From: a virus | IMG/VR virus record: IMGVR_UViG_3300034105_003474 | Span: 80,874-144,873 of that record | Direction: 5' to 3' (one strand) | Length of the DNA: 64,000 nucleotides | Shown: piece by piece, positions 1-8,164 of the stretch | How positions within the stretch are numbered: position 1 is the first letter of the stretch | How the letters are laid out: every line of letters starts with the position of its first letter | Position numbers and translations under genes: made by a program | Notes under the pieces: generated by a model | The model's database searches: none | What the model saw: the letters and a program-made list of their open reading frames with translations, nothing else | What the model was told of the DNA's origin: nothing

Positions 1-1882
1 TGTTGAAAACAAAACCTTGTTTCCTTCTTTCTGATGCTTTCCGTATTTCTGGTCCTAATGCTTCTATCAACTGAATATGACCTTCATATTTTCCAATATC
101 GGATTGCAGTTGAGCAATTTTTTTCATTGTTTCAACACGGTTGAATTCTTTTACTTCTGGAGTATTGCCAAGAGGTGAACGCATAAGTCTGAATTCTGCG
201 CTGAGTTGTGTTTCTAATTCCGCAAGTTTGGTTCGCGCACCTGCAACTCCACCTTGCGGTCTTACATATCCAATATATTTTCTTTTCGCTTCGGTAACTA
301 AAGCCGATACATCAGCATTGGGATTTGCCCTCAGTAAATCTGCAACTCTTGAAAGTTCTTTTTGGAAGTTTCGTACCGCAAGTTGGCGACCTTCATTTTG
401 GTTAAACAGTGCTTGATCGGCTGCTAAGCCAAGTTGTCCCAAAAGTTTTGGATCTCGCATTTGAAGTAATACTTCTTCAATAAGATCTTCATCTTCTTTT
501 TTGAATTTCGCCGCTTCCATCTTGGGGGCAACATGCTTTAGTTCATCTGGCACATCCCTAACATCGCGTCTTGTCGGAGCATTGAAAGGTTCGTCAATTG
601 GGTTTGGCACGCTTGACGGTTTCGGGGCAGGTGTTTCTCTTCTGTCGGAAGGCAGTTTATTGTGTTTCTCTACTTCTTTCCAAGCATTGATAACGTCATT
701 GAGTTCTTCTTTTAATTCACGCACATTCATTTGTTCGTTTGCACCAGAAACAACATCAAGGGGACTCAAATCACCCCTATTCTGTGCTTGCTGTATGCGA
801 TCAAGTTGTGCTTGATGTATCAAAATATTTCTTTTTGCAAGGTTTAGAGCGTTTGACCTTGGGTTCTGATCTGTTTGATTTATATCAGGGAAGTTAATTG
901 GATCGTTTATTATTCTTAAACGTGCGTTCAATACATCTCTGTTGATTCGTTCAACAAAAGTTTCATCATTTAGCACATTATTCAAGTTCATGTGCCTTAT
1001 TTTTTTGGGGCGAGCAGCCTCTGCCCTAACCTCTTCGGAACGAGCGGCATTGTCGCTTTCTCCGCGTGGAGCAGGTCGCGGAACTCGTCTTTGTTCTGAT
1101 TCGGCATCAAGCATCGCACCAATGTCGCCTTCGGGTTTCTTTCTAGGGCGACGAGGTTTAACCACCTTTGGTTCTACAACTGGTTTTTCAACAATGTTTT
1201 GTGCTTGTTGTCTTGGTGCTTTAGGCTTGTTTGTTGCTTCAACAACTGCACGACGACGGCGACGAGCAGGTGCTTCACCAGTACGAGGTGCACCGGGTTG
1301 TTCAATCTCACGATCCATGCGTCGTTGTTCTGATTCTCTAACATTTGGCGCACGCCTTCTCTGTGGTGCACGAGGAGCAGGTGGAGTAGGGGTTAACTCT
1401 CTTGGAGTGGCAGGTGCATCAACGGATGGTTGTCGGGTAACAACAGTTCGCCTACGGGCACCACGAGGACTTGGGGTATCGGAAACTTCTAATCTGTCTG
1501 CAACACCACGCAAACCTCGCTCTAGGCGACCTGCGCCACCGCTTTGAGGATTAAGTCTTGCAAGTATTCGTCGTTCACGACGAGCAATACGACGACCACG
1601 GCGAGCATCATCAACATTCTCTAAGCGTTGACCAATATCTGATATTTGATTAGCGATGCGTCGTGCGACACCCCAACCGCAAGACCGACCAAAGCGATCG
1701 GTTATCTGTCCGCCATACCGTGTCCCCGTTGGACAGCGCCAGCCTCCACGACGGTTGGTGCCGGGTATAGAAAGACTTGGATCCCACATGGCGCGAACAG
1801 CCTTGACTTCATAAGCAATAGTTGACGTGTTCCGTTCGCTAAGAAAAGATTTTGCCTTAAAGTCGGCGATATTCTGAAGCAT
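1..1882 (-). CDS. Large Arg/Pro-rich protein with C-x17-C tag, paralogue of the kinase proteins (3' end outside window)
   Basis: Open on the minus strand from ATG at 1882 to the window edge, 627 codons without a stop, so the C-terminus is missing. Residues 1-90 are nearly the same as in the proteins at 2200-5067 and 5492-8164: a WDPSLSIPGTNRRGG block, then RCPTG with Cys50 and Cys68, then RRIANQISDIGQRLE. A long disordered Arg/Pro-rich linker follows. It shares the phrase RMDREI-x-QPGAPRTGE with the 5492-8164 protein, which marks those two as the closest pair. The visible remainder is helical and charged. The kinase domain expected by analogy would lie beyond base 1 and is not seen. It is the last gene of the leftward head operon inside the window, 3 nt after the 105-aa gene. 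The paralogy is certain; the function is unknown. Confidence 0.85.
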   Translation of the reverse strand, partial: MLQNIADFKAKSFLSERNTSTIAYEVKAVRAMWDPSLSIPGTNRRGGWRCPTGTRYGGQITDRFGRSCGWGVARRIANQISDIGQRLENVDDARRGRRIARRERRILARLNPQSGGAGRLERGLRGVADRLEVSDTPSPRGARRRTVVTRQPSVDAPATPRELTPTPPAPRAPQRRRAPNVRESEQRRMDREIEQPGAPRTGEAPARRRRRAVVEATNKPKAPRQQAQNIVEKPVVEPKVVKPRRPRKKPEGDIGAMLDAESEQRRVPRPAPRGESDNAARSEEVRAEAARPKKIRHMNLNNVLNDETFVERINRDVLNARLRIINDPINFPDINQTDQNPRSNALNLAKRNILIHQAQLDRIQQAQNRGDLSPLDVVSGANEQMNVRELKEELNDVINAWKEVEKHNKLPSDRRETPAPKPSSVPNPIDEPFNAPTRRDVRDVPDELKHVAPKMEAAKFKKEDEDLIEEVLLQMRDPKLLGQLGLAADQALFNQNEGRQLAVRNFQKELSRVADLLRANPNADVSALVTEAKRKYIGYVRPQGGVAGARTKLAELETQLSAEFRLMRSPLGNTPEVKEFNRVETMKKIAQLQSDIGKYEGHIQLIEALGPEIRKASERRKQGFVFN

Positions 1883-1885
1883 GGT

Positions 1886-2203
1886 TTAAGCCTTAAAACT
1901 TTTTTTATTTGGAAGAGATTTAATTTGATTTTTATACATTTCTTCAGTTACTTGCCCATCAGAACTGTATTGTGCGGACATTGAATTAAGACGGTAAAGA
2001 ATATATTCCATTCCGCTTCCCTCTAAAGGGATCTCGTTTCGTGCCGACGATTCTGAAAGAATTTCAATAAGTTGATCAACAAGTTCTTTATCGGAAGCGT
2101 GTATTTCTACAAGTCCATCAATATTTTTTCCAGCGCAAGACCCATTTACCTTGTTTGTAAATGGATCCATGAATTGACCTATAAAAAACTCTTTCATGAT
2201 CAC
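1886..2203 (-). CDS. Small acidic protein following a kinase gene
   Basis: 105 aa. Its start overlaps the end of the 2200-5067 kinase gene by 4 nt (ATGA type), so the two are translationally coupled. I recognise no family. It is acidic and largely helical by eye, with a Lys-rich C-terminus. It sits in the same place, directly after a kinase-type gene, as the small genes at 5190-5486 and 9876-10193. That placement suggests a partner such as an inhibitor, chaperone or regulator. Its sequence similarity to the other two is weak, so a shared origin is not shown. Confidence 0.75.
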   Translation of the reverse strand: MIMKEFFIGQFMDPFTNKVNGSCAGKNIDGLVEIHASDKELVDQLIEILSESSARNEIPLEGSGMEYILYRLNSMSAQYSSDGQVTEEMYKNQIKSLPNKKSFKA

Positions 2204-5067
2204 CTTTGGTTACTTGGAATTATATTGACTATCTCATTTTCGGCGTTGCGAAGGTTTGCAAGACTTCGTACCATGCCATCATAAAGTGCTCCTGCTCGGG
2301 CTTTATTTGAGTCAGTCTTACTTACTTTCTGCAATGCGTCTGTTATGAATTGTTCACGACCGACAGCAAGTGTTTTTTCTGTTTGCACAACAACCTGTCT
2401 GTACACTTCTTGAATTCGCGCATAAGTTTCACGCCTTTGCGCGTCTGACATAGCGGGTAGTGCGGTGCGCATTGTGGCAAGAATGTCCTGATCCATTGAG
2501 AAACCCCGTTGGTAACGATCAAACAGCCCTCCGTGTGCCCTTCCAGCCCAACCCAAGTCCATCGGAACGACATGCGCTAATTTCTTGCCGTCTGGTAATT
2601 CCACTACACGACCCATACCGTTGCCTCCGTGGCGGTCGCTAACACCAAGAATATAGTTGGCTAGAACATTGGACAATCTTTCAGGAAGACCTTTATCTGG
2701 AAGAGCGTTCAGGGCTCCTTTGTTGAAATCGTACCCACCAGCAGCACCGCCGATTACTGCCCCTTCAGGCACGTCGTTGTGTGCCAGAGGGATCATGATG
2801 TAAGGGGTTCCTTTTCGGACTGTTCCAAGAGGCTTTCGTACATCTGCTTCAAGTTTACCGTCTTGAATTGCTCCGTCTTCCAAGATCCCTACAGCAGCCA
2901 AGTAGTTCCATCCAATGAGTTCGCCGACATTGTCGGCAGGTTTTGCAGCCTTGAAAACCCATCCCTGATTAGTCGGATTTCCATTTTCATCACGCAAAAA
3001 GTAAATTTTAGTTACACCTACAGCGCCACCGTTGGGTTGTACTTTTTTGAAACGCTTATTTGTGTCTCGTGGGTCTGATGAAGCGTTTGCCTCTATGGCA
3101 ATGTGCATGAATTTTGCTGGAACTTTTTGTATGTCTCCACCATTTTTTATATGGTCAATTGCTTTTTGTTCCGTATTAATTGTTCGGTCTTCTTCGGAAA
3201 CAAACTTTCCGATAGGGGAGTTCCTTCTGTCTATCTTTAACTTACCATGAGCATTTTTTGATCTTGCAAACTTACGGAATGGTGATTTCTTTTGTCCTTG
3301 AGCCGCTGCTCTTGGTGCAGTAGGTGGTTTAGGTGTCGTTGGTGAATTGTCTTCTGTCGCTGGGAATTCCCCTGAAGGACCGCCAGCAGCAGCATAAATA
3401 AATTCTGCGAAGTTGTTGTAGTCACTTACCGTATGGCGACCGCCATAGCCCTGTTCGTAAGAGTTCCCATCTGGTTCGCGTAGAGTAAATTTTGTTAATT
3501 TTCCATTACCGTCAAACTCTGGAGTAAGCGTGTAACCATTTCGTGTCCACATAGTTTTATCTGTGTTAAGAACCCAATTTGAATTTAAATTCAACTTTTC
3601 CAAATTGTTCAGTGGTTGATTATTAGGTGCTTGTCCCTGTTGTTGAGCAGGACGTGCTGGTCTCACAGGTCGCGCTGGTGCTGGCTCTGGAACATCATCG
3701 GCGGTTGGTTTGCGTGTAGCGCTACGAGCGGCACCTGCTGTTGTTGCCTTCTTGCGACGACCACGATTATTCCGTGGGCGACGAGCCTGTGGTGTTGGCG
3801 GTTCAAAATCTTGTGGTGCACTACGACCGTGAGCATCTTTCCAAGCGTCACGAAGATTAGGTTTGTTGATTGCATACCATTCACGCCGTGTCAGCATTCC
3901 TGCGTTTCCACCACCTGCGCGAATCTCACGAACACGCTTAGCGTATTCATCGTATTTTCTTAATACATACGGGCTGAAACCTTCGGTTGCACTTGCGTCT
4001 GATGCTTCGCGTGCTGTGAGTACATCAACGTTTTCTGCTTGTGGTGCAACGCGTGGGCGTGGCTGTGGTCGTCTTTGTCCTGCTGGCGCTGGTCGGCGTG
4101 CAGGACGAGGTGTTGACGCAGGCGTTGGCGCTGTTTCAGGAATAACATCGCGTCTCCTGTTTTGTGGTCTACGAGCCGATGGTGCACCTGCTTCAGGTAG
4201 TACATCTTCGCTTCTTTCGCGACCACCATTTCCGTTAACAACTCTGTCTAAAACACTTCCGGGTCGCAGGTCATCTGCTATGCGGTTGCCAAGTTCAGCA
4301 AAACCAGGACCGCCTCTTCGCTGTCGCGGTTTAGCACCACCTTCAAGACGATCAGCAATACCGCGCAATCCACCTTCAACGCGACCAGTCTCAGGAACTC
4401 CACCAAGCCGTCTAATCATTCGTGCGTTACGACGGTCAAGGCGACGCTTTCGTTTGTCGTCGTCTCGTTGTTCTAAGCGTTCACCGATGTCGGCGATTTG
4501 GTTGGCGATGCGACGCGCTACGCCCCAACCGCACGAACGACCAAAACGATCGGTGATCTGTCCGCCATATCGTGTCCCTACAGGGCATCGGAAACCACCA
4601 CGACGATTCGTGCCGGGAATAGAAAGACTCGGATCCCAAATTGCTCGCACACCTTTGATTTCAAAGTTGAAAGATGATTGGGTTTGGTCAGAGATAAATG
4701 ATGAAGCCTTGAAACTCAGAACATTTTGGAATTCTTCGTTTGAAAACTCAGAAAGTAAAACCTCAGATATTGAAAGAACAGGAAGGTTTTTGGTTTCTAC
4801 AATTTCCGGTTTAAGGAATGCAAGGTTTGCAACCTTTTTCTCTATCGCTGATCCTGATGGGCTTGGACCTTCAATAATTTTTGATGAGTCCATTGTTTGA
4901 ACTAGTTCAGGTTTTGTTATAGGTGTTTTGCCATATTCTTGACGGAGAAATGTGGCAACTTCTTTAGCGGCTTCGGTCATTGGCTTGAAGGTGGATCCTT
5001 CAGGGGTCGTTGAGACGACCATAAATGGTGTGTTGTCGCGATTTTTGATAATGAAAACTAGGTTCAT
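2200..5067 (-). CDS. Atypical kinase-domain protein with fused N-terminal small domain and C-x17-C tag (955 aa)
   Basis: 955 aa. Residues 1-115 are an extra N-terminal part absent from its paralogues; its first 40 residues loosely resemble the separate small genes of the array. Residues 119-200 are the shared domain: WDPSLSIPGTNRRGG, then RCPVG with Cys161 and Cys179. Residues of about 200-560 are Arg/Pro/Ala-rich linker. The C-terminal third reads as an atypical kinase of the PI3/4-kinase and HipA type. It has a Lys in WVFKAA (about 706), a Glu in GELIG (about 716), a catalytic loop SDRHGGN (Asp811, His813) and a metal-binding Asp in PMDLG (about 837). An AIDHIKNGGD motif precedes the kinase and recurs in the paralogues. 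RBS GGAAAG precedes ATG 5067. The substrate is unknown. The fold call rests on motifs only. Confidence 0.8.
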   Translation of the reverse strand: MNLVFIIKNRDNTPFMVVSTTPEGSTFKPMTEAAKEVATFLRQEYGKTPITKPELVQTMDSSKIIEGPSPSGSAIEKKVANLAFLKPEIVETKNLPVLSISEVLLSEFSNEEFQNVLSFKASSFISDQTQSSFNFEIKGVRAIWDPSLSIPGTNRRGGFRCPVGTRYGGQITDRFGRSCGWGVARRIANQIADIGERLEQRDDDKRKRRLDRRNARMIRRLGGVPETGRVEGGLRGIADRLEGGAKPRQRRGGPGFAELGNRIADDLRPGSVLDRVVNGNGGRERSEDVLPEAGAPSARRPQNRRRDVIPETAPTPASTPRPARRPAPAGQRRPQPRPRVAPQAENVDVLTAREASDASATEGFSPYVLRKYDEYAKRVREIRAGGGNAGMLTRREWYAINKPNLRDAWKDAHGRSAPQDFEPPTPQARRPRNNRGRRKKATTAGAARSATRKPTADDVPEPAPARPVRPARPAQQQGQAPNNQPLNNLEKLNLNSNWVLNTDKTMWTRNGYTLTPEFDGNGKLTKFTLREPDGNSYEQGYGGRHTVSDYNNFAEFIYAAAGGPSGEFPATEDNSPTTPKPPTAPRAAAQGQKKSPFRKFARSKNAHGKLKIDRRNSPIGKFVSEEDRTINTEQKAIDHIKNGGDIQKVPAKFMHIAIEANASSDPRDTNKRFKKVQPNGGAVGVTKIYFLRDENGNPTNQGWVFKAAKPADNVGELIGWNYLAAVGILEDGAIQDGKLEADVRKPLGTVRKGTPYIMIPLAHNDVPEGAVIGGAAGGYDFNKGALNALPDKGLPERLSNVLANYILGVSDRHGGNGMGRVVELPDGKKLAHVVPMDLGWAGRAHGGLFDRYQRGFSMDQDILATMRTALPAMSDAQRRETYARIQEVYRQVVVQTEKTLAVGREQFITDALQKVSKTDSNKARAGALYDGMVRSLANLRNAENEIVNIIPSNQR

Positions 5068-5070
5068 TGT

Positions 5071-5151
5071 TTACTTTCCACATTCGTGAAGATATTCAGC
5101 AAGCCATGCAAATCTTGAGGTTGCATTATCGCTACCGTAAAATGGTATCAC
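5071..5151 (-). CDS. Possible micro-ORF or gene remnant in the kinase array
   Basis: In the 122-bp gap between the 98-aa gene and the 955-aa gene, one minus-strand frame reads like protein (VIPFYGSDNATSRFAWLAEY...) and ends at 5071. The only conventional start is GTG at 5151, giving 26 aa. The protein-like frame continues upstream through ATT/ATC codons to a TGA, so it may be a decayed gene or use an unusual start. There is no clear ribosome binding site. Confidence 0.2.
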   Translation of the reverse strand: MIPFYGSDNATSRFAWLAEYLHECGK

Positions 5152-5189
5152 TAAGTGGGTGATATTAATTTTAGGTTGATGTCAATATA

Positions 5190-5486
5190 TTATTTGTTAT
5201 CTAATTTTTTGTGACCCAAGGCAACTAGGAAATTATTAATTTTATCCTTATTTGAACCCTTGTACTCAAGTATTTCTGCATGACGGTATGAGTACCCATG
5301 CAACATACTCTCAAGGTCAGCCCTATCCGACGAGCCTTTCTTGACCGCCAAAAAGTGTTCATTGTCCTTTTTGTCTGAATCTTTATCCTTTGAGTAATAC
5401 TTAATAATCCCTTTATCGTCCTCAACTATGACGAGTGGATCCACCTGAACTAGTGGGTCTTTGGAGGTGATGATCGCTGCTCTCAT
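5190..5486 (-). CDS. Small charged protein following a kinase gene
   Basis: 98 aa, starting 5 nt after the stop of the 5492-8164 kinase gene, with AGGA just upstream of ATG 5486. It is Lys/Asp-rich. It opens with MRAAIITS and later has GYSYRHAEI. The small protein at 9876-10193 opens with MRYALVTP and has GMSYHSVST, and both are about 100 aa in the same position after a kinase gene. I infer that they are distant homologues forming kinase-partner pairs. No known family recognised. Confidence 0.75.
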   Translation of the reverse strand: MRAAIITSKDPLVQVDPLVIVEDDKGIIKYYSKDKDSDKKDNEHFLAVKKGSSDRADLESMLHGYSYRHAEILEYKGSNKDKINNFLVALGHKKLDNK

Positions 5487-5491
5487 GGTTC

Positions 5492-8164
5492 CTATGATCC
5501 TATAATCAAATCAGCAAGTCTGCCGGGGTCAACATCTGTTATATATTTCATTTTTCTTTGCGGTTTTACGCCAACCCTCAAAAGAGCCTGATCCCCACCC
5601 CTAGGGTTAGCGGTTCCATCCCCACCGGCTTTCAGTACATCTTCAACAACATTCATATACGGGTTTTTACGCTCTGCCTCACGGATGGACTTCTGAACCT
5701 CTTCAACGGCTAAGAGTATCTCGCGCCGACTTATTTGCCTATCTTTGAATTGCTGTCTCAATGTTGCAAGCATCTCGTTTCTTCTACCACCAACATCGTT
5801 GCCTAAAAAGCCTCGTAATCCTTCGTCGTTGCCATCATAATTTTCGTGAGCCCGCCCACCCCAGTTGACATCAAACCCAAGAGAAGGATCAATTGGGACG
5901 AACCGCTTCTTACCACTGGAGTCAGTCGCTACAAAGAAGTTCCCTCCATGGCGGTCTCTGTTGACCATGATGTAGTCCAAAAGTGTCGCTCTAACACGAT
6001 CGGCAGGTTTTATTTGCGACACGGCTACTTGATTTCTTCCGTCTGTCAGCACCCCATCAACGTAGTTCCCTGCGTGTTCATAAACAATAGCCCTACCAGC
6101 GCTGTTAGGGGCACCCGGTCCACCTTTTTGTTTCCCATCCATTCGCACACCACCGACAGGCATGCCAAGTCTACCAGCAAGATTATTGCCGATCACTTCA
6201 TGAATGTCTTCGTTTTCTGCATGGGCACCACTTTGGTATTTTAAGAAAAACTTGTTCCCAGTGATGGCGTCGGTAAACATATGCATATTGTTGGGAATGT
6301 TGCCGTTAACACCACCACCAGCATCTGATTTAGAGAATCTTGTTGTTGCACCGTGTAGTGCTTCACCCAATAACTCATCAGGGACATCAGCCAAATCTCC
6401 ACCTTTTTCTAGGTGGTCAATTGCTTGCTCCTTGGTATCCATACCTTTGTTCCCCAATGGAACGCTTTTCACATCAGGCAAACCGTCTTCACCTAATTTG
6501 TTCAGTTTTTCTGGTGCATGACCATCTTTTGCTTTTGGTGGTGAGACATCCCATCCACCTTCTGGTTCTGGTATGTCTGCTGGTCGTTGTGGTGGTTGCG
6601 CTGGTGACTGTACGCGTGGAGCGTTCTGGTCGTTGACATTATTATTTGGTACAACAACTTGATTTCGTTGCCTAAATTCAATAGCAGCATCAATTTCAGC
6701 AAGTCTTAATTCGGCAGCGGAAACTCCGTCTTTTATTTTTTCTTTTTGTCCCCACATTCGCAATAAATTATCTCTGGCTTCGTCTCTTTCTCGTTCGCTA
6801 CCATTCTTTTTACTCTGCCAGTCTTCAAAGGCTCTATCAAATCCTGCTTGAGCCTCTTTGAGAAGTTCTTGATCTCTAATTTTCTTTCCCAAAACTTCTT
6901 CTTTGGACATGTTGCGCAAATTATTGTAAGCGTTCGGCTTGTATCTTTCAATTTCCCCTTCTACTGCTTTGACTAAAGCCTCGTCTCTTTGCTGGTCAAA
7001 CTCCCTGCGAGGGTTTATGTCTCTTGCTGGCAGTGGCGGTGGACCTGCTCGTCGTGCAGGTGCTTCAGGTTCAGGCTGTGGCGCTCCTGCTTGTTGCCCA
7101 AATATTTGTTGGTTAACAAAATTGCCACGAGCATTACGCTTATTGTTGTCATCGTAATACCGACCAAACCTTCTCTCTAGTTCGGCTTTTTCTTCGCCTT
7201 CAGGGAAGTCTGGTTTACGCCAATACGCATCTTCGGGTAATCCGCGAAGATCGCCAAATCGGTTAACAACATTACGGATAGAACGATCGTCCGGTATGCT
7301 CCCTCCCAACTCGTCTGCTGTTGGGTTCCATGCGGGTGGTGGTGGAATTGGTGATGATTGTTCCGCTGGTCGTTCTGGTGGTTTTGGTGCGGGTTTTCTG
7401 CGTGGCACCTTTGTCGGTACAGGTTTTGAACCGTCAACAAAATCTGCTTCAGGTTTTCTTCTAACAGTTCTTTTTGCGCCTTGTTGTGTAGCGTTTCGTC
7501 GGCGTCGTCGTGGAGCATTTGGTGCGGGTGGTTCACCTGTGCGTGGTGCGCCGGGTTGAACTATTTCTCTGTCCATTCTTCGTGCTTCTGATTCACGGAG
7601 ATTTCCTCTTCTCCGAGGTGCCCGTGCTGGTTCTCTTGCTGGTTGTTCAGCATCTCCGCCAACAGGGATTCTTGGACGAGCAGGAGGTTCTATGCGTGCA
7701 GGATTTTGAACAGCGATTCGTGGACGAGCAGGAGCGCGTGGAGTAGTTACTGGTTTTCCAGTTGCTCCACCATCTAACGCGTCTGCCAAACCGCGAGCGC
7801 CACGCTCAAGTAAGCCGGGTTTATCTTGACGAGCCAAAAACCGTTGCACACGCGCATTCCGTTTTGCCAAACGAGCATTTCGTTTACGGTCGTCAACATT
7901 CTCTAGCCGTTCACCAATATCTGCTATCTGGTTTGCGATTCTCCGAGCAACACCCCACCCGCAAGACCGTCCATAACGGTCTGTAATTTGACCGCCGTAT
8001 CTTGTGCCAACAGGGCAACGCCAACCGCCACGACGATTCGTGCCCGGAATAGACAAACTTGGATCCCAAAGCGCACGAGCGCCTTTAACATCATAATTAA
8101 AAGTACTTGCAGTTTGCTCAGCGAGAAACGCGAGCGCCTTGTAATTCACTTCATTCTTGAGCAT
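5492..8164 (-). CDS. Atypical kinase-domain protein with C-x17-C tag (890 aa)
   Basis: 890 aa. Residues 33-90 hold the shared N-terminal domain (WDPSLSIPGTNRRGG; Cys50 and Cys68; RRIANQIADIGERLE). A basic Arg/Pro-rich low-complexity region runs to about residue 330, followed by a charged helical part with KEQAIDHLEKGGD before the kinase. The kinase features are a candidate ATP Lys in FFLKYQ, a Glu in HEVIG, a catalytic loop NRDRHGGN (Asp737, His739, Asn742) and a metal Asp in PIDPSLG (Asp759). The protein ends RLADLIIGS, like the QLADLVV near the end of the 10190-12043 protein. Its start lies immediately after the 572-aa gene with no spacer. The DRHxxN plus D arrangement is that of PI3/4-kinase and HipA-like enzymes. 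The target is unknown. Confidence 0.82.
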   Translation of the reverse strand: MLKNEVNYKALAFLAEQTASTFNYDVKGARALWDPSLSIPGTNRRGGWRCPVGTRYGGQITDRYGRSCGWGVARRIANQIADIGERLENVDDRKRNARLAKRNARVQRFLARQDKPGLLERGARGLADALDGGATGKPVTTPRAPARPRIAVQNPARIEPPARPRIPVGGDAEQPAREPARAPRRRGNLRESEARRMDREIVQPGAPRTGEPPAPNAPRRRRRNATQQGAKRTVRRKPEADFVDGSKPVPTKVPRRKPAPKPPERPAEQSSPIPPPPAWNPTADELGGSIPDDRSIRNVVNRFGDLRGLPEDAYWRKPDFPEGEEKAELERRFGRYYDDNNKRNARGNFVNQQIFGQQAGAPQPEPEAPARRAGPPPLPARDINPRREFDQQRDEALVKAVEGEIERYKPNAYNNLRNMSKEEVLGKKIRDQELLKEAQAGFDRAFEDWQSKKNGSERERDEARDNLLRMWGQKEKIKDGVSAAELRLAEIDAAIEFRQRNQVVVPNNNVNDQNAPRVQSPAQPPQRPADIPEPEGGWDVSPPKAKDGHAPEKLNKLGEDGLPDVKSVPLGNKGMDTKEQAIDHLEKGGDLADVPDELLGEALHGATTRFSKSDAGGGVNGNIPNNMHMFTDAITGNKFFLKYQSGAHAENEDIHEVIGNNLAGRLGMPVGGVRMDGKQKGGPGAPNSAGRAIVYEHAGNYVDGVLTDGRNQVAVSQIKPADRVRATLLDYIMVNRDRHGGNFFVATDSSGKKRFVPIDPSLGFDVNWGGRAHENYDGNDEGLRGFLGNDVGGRRNEMLATLRQQFKDRQISRREILLAVEEVQKSIREAERKNPYMNVVEDVLKAGGDGTANPRGGDQALLRVGVKPQRKMKYITDVDPGRLADLIIGS

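Noticed and set aside
942-1547. 201-codon plus-strand frame
   Set aside because: Antisense to the Arg-rich region of the partial kinase paralogue; same explanation.
3863-4900. Long plus-strand frame (345 codons) opposite the 955-aa kinase gene
   Set aside because: It mirrors the Arg/Pro-rich linker of the real gene; low-complexity composition keeps the antisense frame open. No ribosome binding site or domain.
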